Part shown: one piece after another, positions 14,987-18,283 of the stretch
Layout: every line of letters starts with the position of its first letter
How positions within the stretch are numbered: the stretch's first letter is position 1
Assembly (NCBI GenBank): GCA_003488655.1
Contig: DNKW01000021.1
Coordinates: 4,022-22,304 of the forward strand
Length of the DNA: 18,283 bases
Source: Candidatus Altimarinota bacterium
GTDB lineage: Bacteria; Patescibacteriota; Gracilibacteria; BD1-5; UBA2023
Direction of reading: 5' to 3'
The notes under the pieces: model-generated
What the model was told of the DNA's origin: nothing
Databases searched by the model: none
What the model saw: the letters and a program-made list of their open reading frames with translations, nothing else
Program-made: the position numbers and the translations under genes

Positions 14987-15030
14987 ACTATATGTTGTGT
15001 TTTAAACATATGAACGACACAATATATGGT
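14987..15030. promoter_or_regulatory. Paired NrdR-type boxes upstream of nrdD
   Basis: Two 14-bp sites match the NrdR operator (roughly ACACWATATVTWGT). Box 1 is 14987-15000, reading ACACAACATATAGT on the minus strand. Box 2 is 15017-15030, reading ACACAATATATGGT on the plus strand. They are 16 bases apart, so their starts differ by 30 bp, about three helical turns, the spacing expected for NrdR. This predicts repression of nrdD-nrdG by a dATP-sensing NrdR encoded elsewhere. The rest of the gap (14874-14986 and 15031-15069) is AT-rich with several TATATT-like words; I cannot pick a single promoter there. Confidence 0.7.
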
Positions 15031-15069
15031 TTTTTAAAAAATGCAAAACTTTTTTTAAGAAAAGAAAAA

Positions 15070-15100
15070 CCCCGCTTAAGAGAGAGGAAAAAACGGGGTC
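15070..15100 (-). terminator. Terminator downstream of dedA
   Basis: On the minus strand ACCCCG and CGGGGT pair across a 19-base T/C-rich loop, and the stem is followed by TTTTCTTTTC. It lies 36 bases past the dedA stop. The loop is long, but the G/C stem plus U-tract fits an intrinsic terminator. Confidence 0.65.
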
Positions 15101-15135
15101 ATTTGGGAATTTGACTTTTGGGGAGTTGTGGAAAC

Positions 15136-15927
15136 CTATTTTTTTTTCATCAGAGCTTCTTTCGTCTTTTCTTCAATTTCCTTCTCTTTTTCTTTTATGT
15201 ACACCATAAAAGCTTCTCGTTTGAAGAAATATATATAGATAACGATACAGAGCATGATTCCCATAAGAATATAGGAAAAATAAGATAAAATTGTCTTGTA
15301 GTAGGTCACGAATGCGACCCCAAGGGTGATAATGGTTCCAGCCCAAAGTACCGACCCGATGATATTGTAGACCCAGAATTTCCCGGTGTGCATTCCCATG
15401 GATCCCGCGATAAAAGGGATGAACGCGCGGGTAAAATTATGAAACTTCCCAAAGATGATGAACCACGCACCGTTTTTCTCAATCTGCTTCTTTAGGTACT
15501 TAAGCTCGGTTCTTCAGAGTCCAAACCAATCTCCGTATTTTTCCAAAAAAGCGTGCCCATACCATTTTCCAAGGAAGTACCCAATAGCATTTCCGATGAG
15601 TGCTCCGATAATCGCGAAGCATACCATGTATCCGAGTTGCATGTATCCGAGTTTCCCGAAAAAACCTCCGACCAGAAGCATTATCTGTTGCCCGGGAACG
15701 AGTACTCAGACGACGGGAAATGACTCGACAATACTGCTTGTAAACGCGATGAGATAATTCCAGTTTCCGAGCATATGGATCTGCTTTTCCATCCATCCGA
15801 TAAACTGTTCGATAAGGGAGGGCTTGAATATGGCAATAGCTGTGAGTGCGAAGATGATAGTTCCAAAGAGGAAATTTAGGAGCTGGAAGAAAGCGTGGGA
15901 AATACGGTGAATGAGTTTTTTTTGCAT
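15136..15927 (-). CDS. DedA-family membrane protein, two UGA(Gly) codons
   Basis: Member of the DedA/SNARE-associated family; bacterial members flip or recycle lipid carriers such as undecaprenyl phosphate and support envelope integrity. 263 aa with UGA as Gly at residues 74 (15706-15708) and 138 (15514-15516). Hallmarks in order: ESFPVVGVLVPGQ, the re-entrant loop with the conserved Glu and PG (the UGA is the Gly of VVG), GGFFGKLGYM, GNAIGYFLGKWYG, FGKFHNFTRAFIPFIAG with the functional Arg, then MGMHTGKFWVYNIIGSVLWA. The C-terminus is a Lys/Glu coil ending in MKKK. Without recoding it appears as three fragments. Start ATG 15927, 41 bases after the mutY stop on the same strand. Stop TAG. A link to the WecA-like enzyme through undecaprenyl phosphate is plausible but inferred. 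Confidence 0.95.
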
Positions 15928-15968
15928 GATTTTATTATAAAGAGGTGATTGTCATCAGTTTCTCGAGT

Positions 15969-16982
15969 CTATGTATTTTCCACGAAAAATCCATTTTCTT
16001 TTCTATATTTTGCAAATAAGGTATCTCATTTTTGCACTTGGGCGTTGCAAACAACAAAAGGACGGTCATTTTCAAAGTATTTGTCGTGAATGGGGCGAAC
16101 AGAGAGTTCGAGATTGAATTTGGAGCGAAAAAAATCCTGTATCGCGTGACGGATATCATTCTCGGTCGGAGGAAGTAAGAATGACTGGTATTCTCCTTCT
16201 GTTGAAGAATAATAAATGCGGTGGTTTTCGTGAAGCACGACAATAATGCTTGCATCTTTGGTGGGAAATACTGTCTTTTTCTTTTTTTCCCGGATTTCAA
16301 GAGTGCCATGAGTTTTGAGCCAAAGACAGTCGCTCAAAGGGTAATCTTTTGTATTTTTTTTCCATTTATTATCATCTGACGGTTTTATATTGAGCGACAC
16401 CATCGATCCGAAGTCCATAAAGGCGGCATTCATTTCCCGTCCGGAGATTCCCGTGTCCCGGAAATCTTTCTCAAGGAGAGTCTTTTCTTTCTGCGTGAGC
16501 TTCCGGAAACGGTTTCCGTGATAGTATCGGGAAAATATTTTTTCGAGATTGGTGTCGAAACTGAGAAGGGGTTCATCGTACACGAAAGCTCGGATGGCGG
16601 CGGCGGTATATGGTCCGACTCCGGGAAGTTTTATGAGTTCATCGGCATTGTTCGGAAATATTCCCCCATACTCCTCCGTGACTATTTTCGCCGTTTCAAG
16701 CATATTGCGAGCTCGGGAATAGTACCCGAGTCCTTGATAGTACGGGAAAAATTCTTCATACGAAGCATTTGCCAGCGACTCTATCGTCGGAAAGTGTTCG
16801 AGGATATGGTCGTAATACCCGATAACCCGTTCTACCTGTGTTTGCTGAAGGAGTATCTCCGAGAGCCAGATATGATATCCGAGATCTTTGATAGAGAGGT
16901 GAAAATACGCTCTCCAAGGAAGCGAGTGGCGACCTTGTGTTTTTGCCCAATTGAGAAGAGAAAGAAAGGGAAATGGAGACAT
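15969..16982 (-). CDS. mutY: A/G-specific adenine glycosylase MutY lacking Fe-S ligands, one UGA(Gly) codon
   Basis: Removes adenine mispaired with 8-oxoguanine. 337 aa with UGA as Gly at residue 319 (16026-16028). Catalytic Glu42 sits in LSEILLQQTQVERV, the helix-hairpin-helix in LPGVGPYTAAAI (119-130), and catalytic Asp143 in SFDTNLEKIFSR. QTQV and the mismatch-recognition region mark MutY rather than endonuclease III. After NAAFMDFGSMV (185-195), where the family normally places CysX6CysX2CysX5Cys for a 4Fe-4S cluster, the chain has Ser196 and then KPSDDNKWKKNTKDYPLSDC, with only one Cys (219). The cluster is therefore lost; such cluster-less MutYs are known. A shortened NUDIX-like C-terminal domain follows (~240-337). 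The recoded Gly adds the last 19 residues before TAG. Start ATG 16982. Probably co-transcribed with dedA. Confidence 0.93.
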
Positions 16983-17054
16983 TTATGAGGAGAGGAAAAT
17001 AAACACGACAGAGAGTACAGTATGTGGTTTTTTGAAAAATACAAGAAAGTTTTA

Positions 17055-17082
17055 TTGACATATGAGTTTATTTTATTATAAG
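17055..17082 (+). promoter_or_regulatory. Promoter of the AAA+ gene
   Basis: TTGACA (17055-17060, consensus -35), 16-base spacer, TATAAG (17077-17082). Transcription would start ~30 bases before the ATG at 17118. Confidence 0.7.
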
Positions 17083-17117
17083 TTAATAAGAACATTATTT
17101 TAAATCACCTATTTCAT

Positions 17118-18283
17118 ATGACTATAGAACAAAGACATACACAAATTCGAGGACTTTCTCTTTCCCGCGAGATGATAGGATGTGTCGTAGCCGATCTCAA
17201 TAAGAATATTATTGACAGTAATATTTTTGAGGAGAAGATGATTAAGGAAATATTTGCCGAGTATATCCAAAATGCCACTTTGGATGATCTCAAAAACATG
17301 AAGATGAAACTTGTTCAATTTGGAGCGGTTGATATAGCACAATACCAGATTAGTTTGGTGAACCAGTTCTATGCTCTTATGATTCATAAAATACTCCTTC
17401 CTGATTATCTTGGAAATGCCAGTGCAGAAACAAAGAAAGAAGAACTCAAGGCTATTATCGATCGCTATATGCATCGACTCGATAAAAATATAGAGAAAAT
17501 TATACAAAAACCATTCCATATGACTCTGGGGGATAGGAAAGAGCTGGAGGAAGAAATCGATAAAACATGAGGTATTTCCCATAGAACCTTGCGTCCTTGG
17601 TGACCTTTTGGTTCTGGCTATATTGGGTATGATGAAGAACGGGCACAAACTGTTTTGGATATCCCCGTTATGCTTATGAAAATAGAAGGTGCTACTATAA
17701 CGAAATCGGCTGATCCGGAAATAATTAAAAAACTCGTATCTGCCATCCTTCCAAAAAAGAAAAAAGGTACAGAAAAAGAAGAAGCTATGGAGAATTCGTT
17801 TGGTGACTTTGAAGTAGCTTTTGAAACAATAGTAGATGATGAATGTCAATATGGACGCATATCAAATATGACATACTTGGTTGTGCAGATCACCAATAAA
17901 AAGGTAATCGATCTCTCCAGTGTTTGGTATCCCAATAAAGAAATATTCAAACATCTGGAGGCTTTTATAGAAATGGAAAATCTTCTCGTAAATACCATTG
18001 CTGAAGCCATCGGAACGAATGGGGAAAAATGCTATCAGAGCTTTTCCGTTACGACCCCCTATCTTTTTAGAAGCGCTCATGAATCATCTGCGATTGATAT
18101 GACAAAATTTTCCAAACTCATGGTGCAGATGAAGGAAAAAGTCTACCTTGGTGATGTTGCTGGACAGAAACGGGCAAAAGAAGAAGTTGTCAGTATCATC
18201 AAAACCCTGAAGCATCAGGATGTTATGAAGTCATGGGGTGCGAAACCTACGTCGGGGATTATCTTCTATGGACCTCCCGGAAC
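17118..18283 (+). CDS. AAA+ ATPase with a long unrecognised N-terminal domain, two UGA(Gly) codons (3' end outside window)
   Basis: 388 residues visible; the gene runs off the window. UGAs at 17568-17570 and 17601-17603 (residues 151 and 162) are Gly; the standard code would give a 150-aa ORF. Residues 1-~350 match no family I know: a helical first part, a Gly/Pro turn at the UGAs (LRPWG-PFGSGYIGY), a short KKKKG linker and a mixed alpha/beta part. From ~residue 350 comes YLGDVAGQKRAKEEVVSII and then SGIIFYGPPG at the edge. This is the classical AAA start (Cdc48/FtsH/proteasomal ATPase type: DVAG, then Walker A GPPGTGKT, whose last residues are cut off). There is no membrane segment, so it is not FtsH. 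Likely a hexameric unfoldase or remodelling ATPase whose N-domain picks substrates. Own promoter, no neighbour in the window. Confidence 0.85.

Noticed and set aside
1..18283. CRISPR array, insertion sequence or prophage
   Set aside because: No regularly spaced repeats, transposase, integrase or phage structural genes are visible on either strand.

Overview
The window comes from a bacterium that reads UGA as glycine (translation table 25). That points to the candidate phyla Absconditabacteria (SR1) or Gracilibacteria (BD1-5) within the Patescibacteria/CPR. Thirteen genes are cut by in-frame TGA when read with the standard code. All of them become full-length when the 21 TGA codons are read as Gly, and several fall on invariant family glycines: the first helix-hairpin-helix of RuvA, the GIPHH motif of MiaA, and the Gly before the PG motif of DedA. 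Every complete gene ends in TAA or TAG, and none ends in TGA. Base composition is moderately AT-rich. A class III ribonucleotide reductase and the absence of any biosynthetic operon fit an anaerobic, host-dependent lifestyle.

Layout. 1-3192: 3' part of a CPA1 Na+/H+ antiporter (+), a small decayed RNase R 3' end, and a secreted 3D-domain/peptidoglycan-binding protein (-). 3287-4012: UPF0489-family protein (+). 4052-5251: YidC insertase (-). 5252-5723: a non-coding region with a 98-nt inverted repeat, a cloverleaf-like repeat carrying a copy of a tRNA 3' end, and tRNA-Arg(CCT) (-). 5724-6629: MiaA (+). 6657-9040: minus-strand operon ruvA, csaB-like pyruvyl transferase, a 160-aa protein and a 70-aa membrane protein. 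9090-9681: a ParE/RelE toxin-antitoxin pair lying between two copies of the ruvA 5' end. 9795-10406: type IV pilin (-). 10507-11679: WecA/TagO-like lipid-carrier sugar-phosphate transferase (-). 11746-14873: nrdD, a separately encoded glycyl-radical domain, and nrdG (-), with paired NrdR-type boxes upstream. 15136-16982: mutY (lacking its Fe-S ligands) and dedA (-). 17118-end: an AAA+ ATPase (+) cut by the window edge just after its P-loop begins.

Functional themes are envelope building (YidC, CsaB-like, WecA-like, DedA, 3D protein, pilin), DNA repair (RuvA, MutY), anaerobic dNTP synthesis (NrdD/NrdG) and tRNA modification (MiaA). Convergent gene pairs share bidirectional hairpin terminators. 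None of the starts I checked is preceded by a recognisable Shine-Dalgarno sequence.

The most unusual items are a two-UGA toxin gene that only a recoded host can translate, placed inside a duplication of the ruvA start region; a glycyl-radical domain split from NrdD; a cluster-less MutY; and a set of genes (antiporter, 3D protein, nrdD and its radical domain) that contain no UGA at all.
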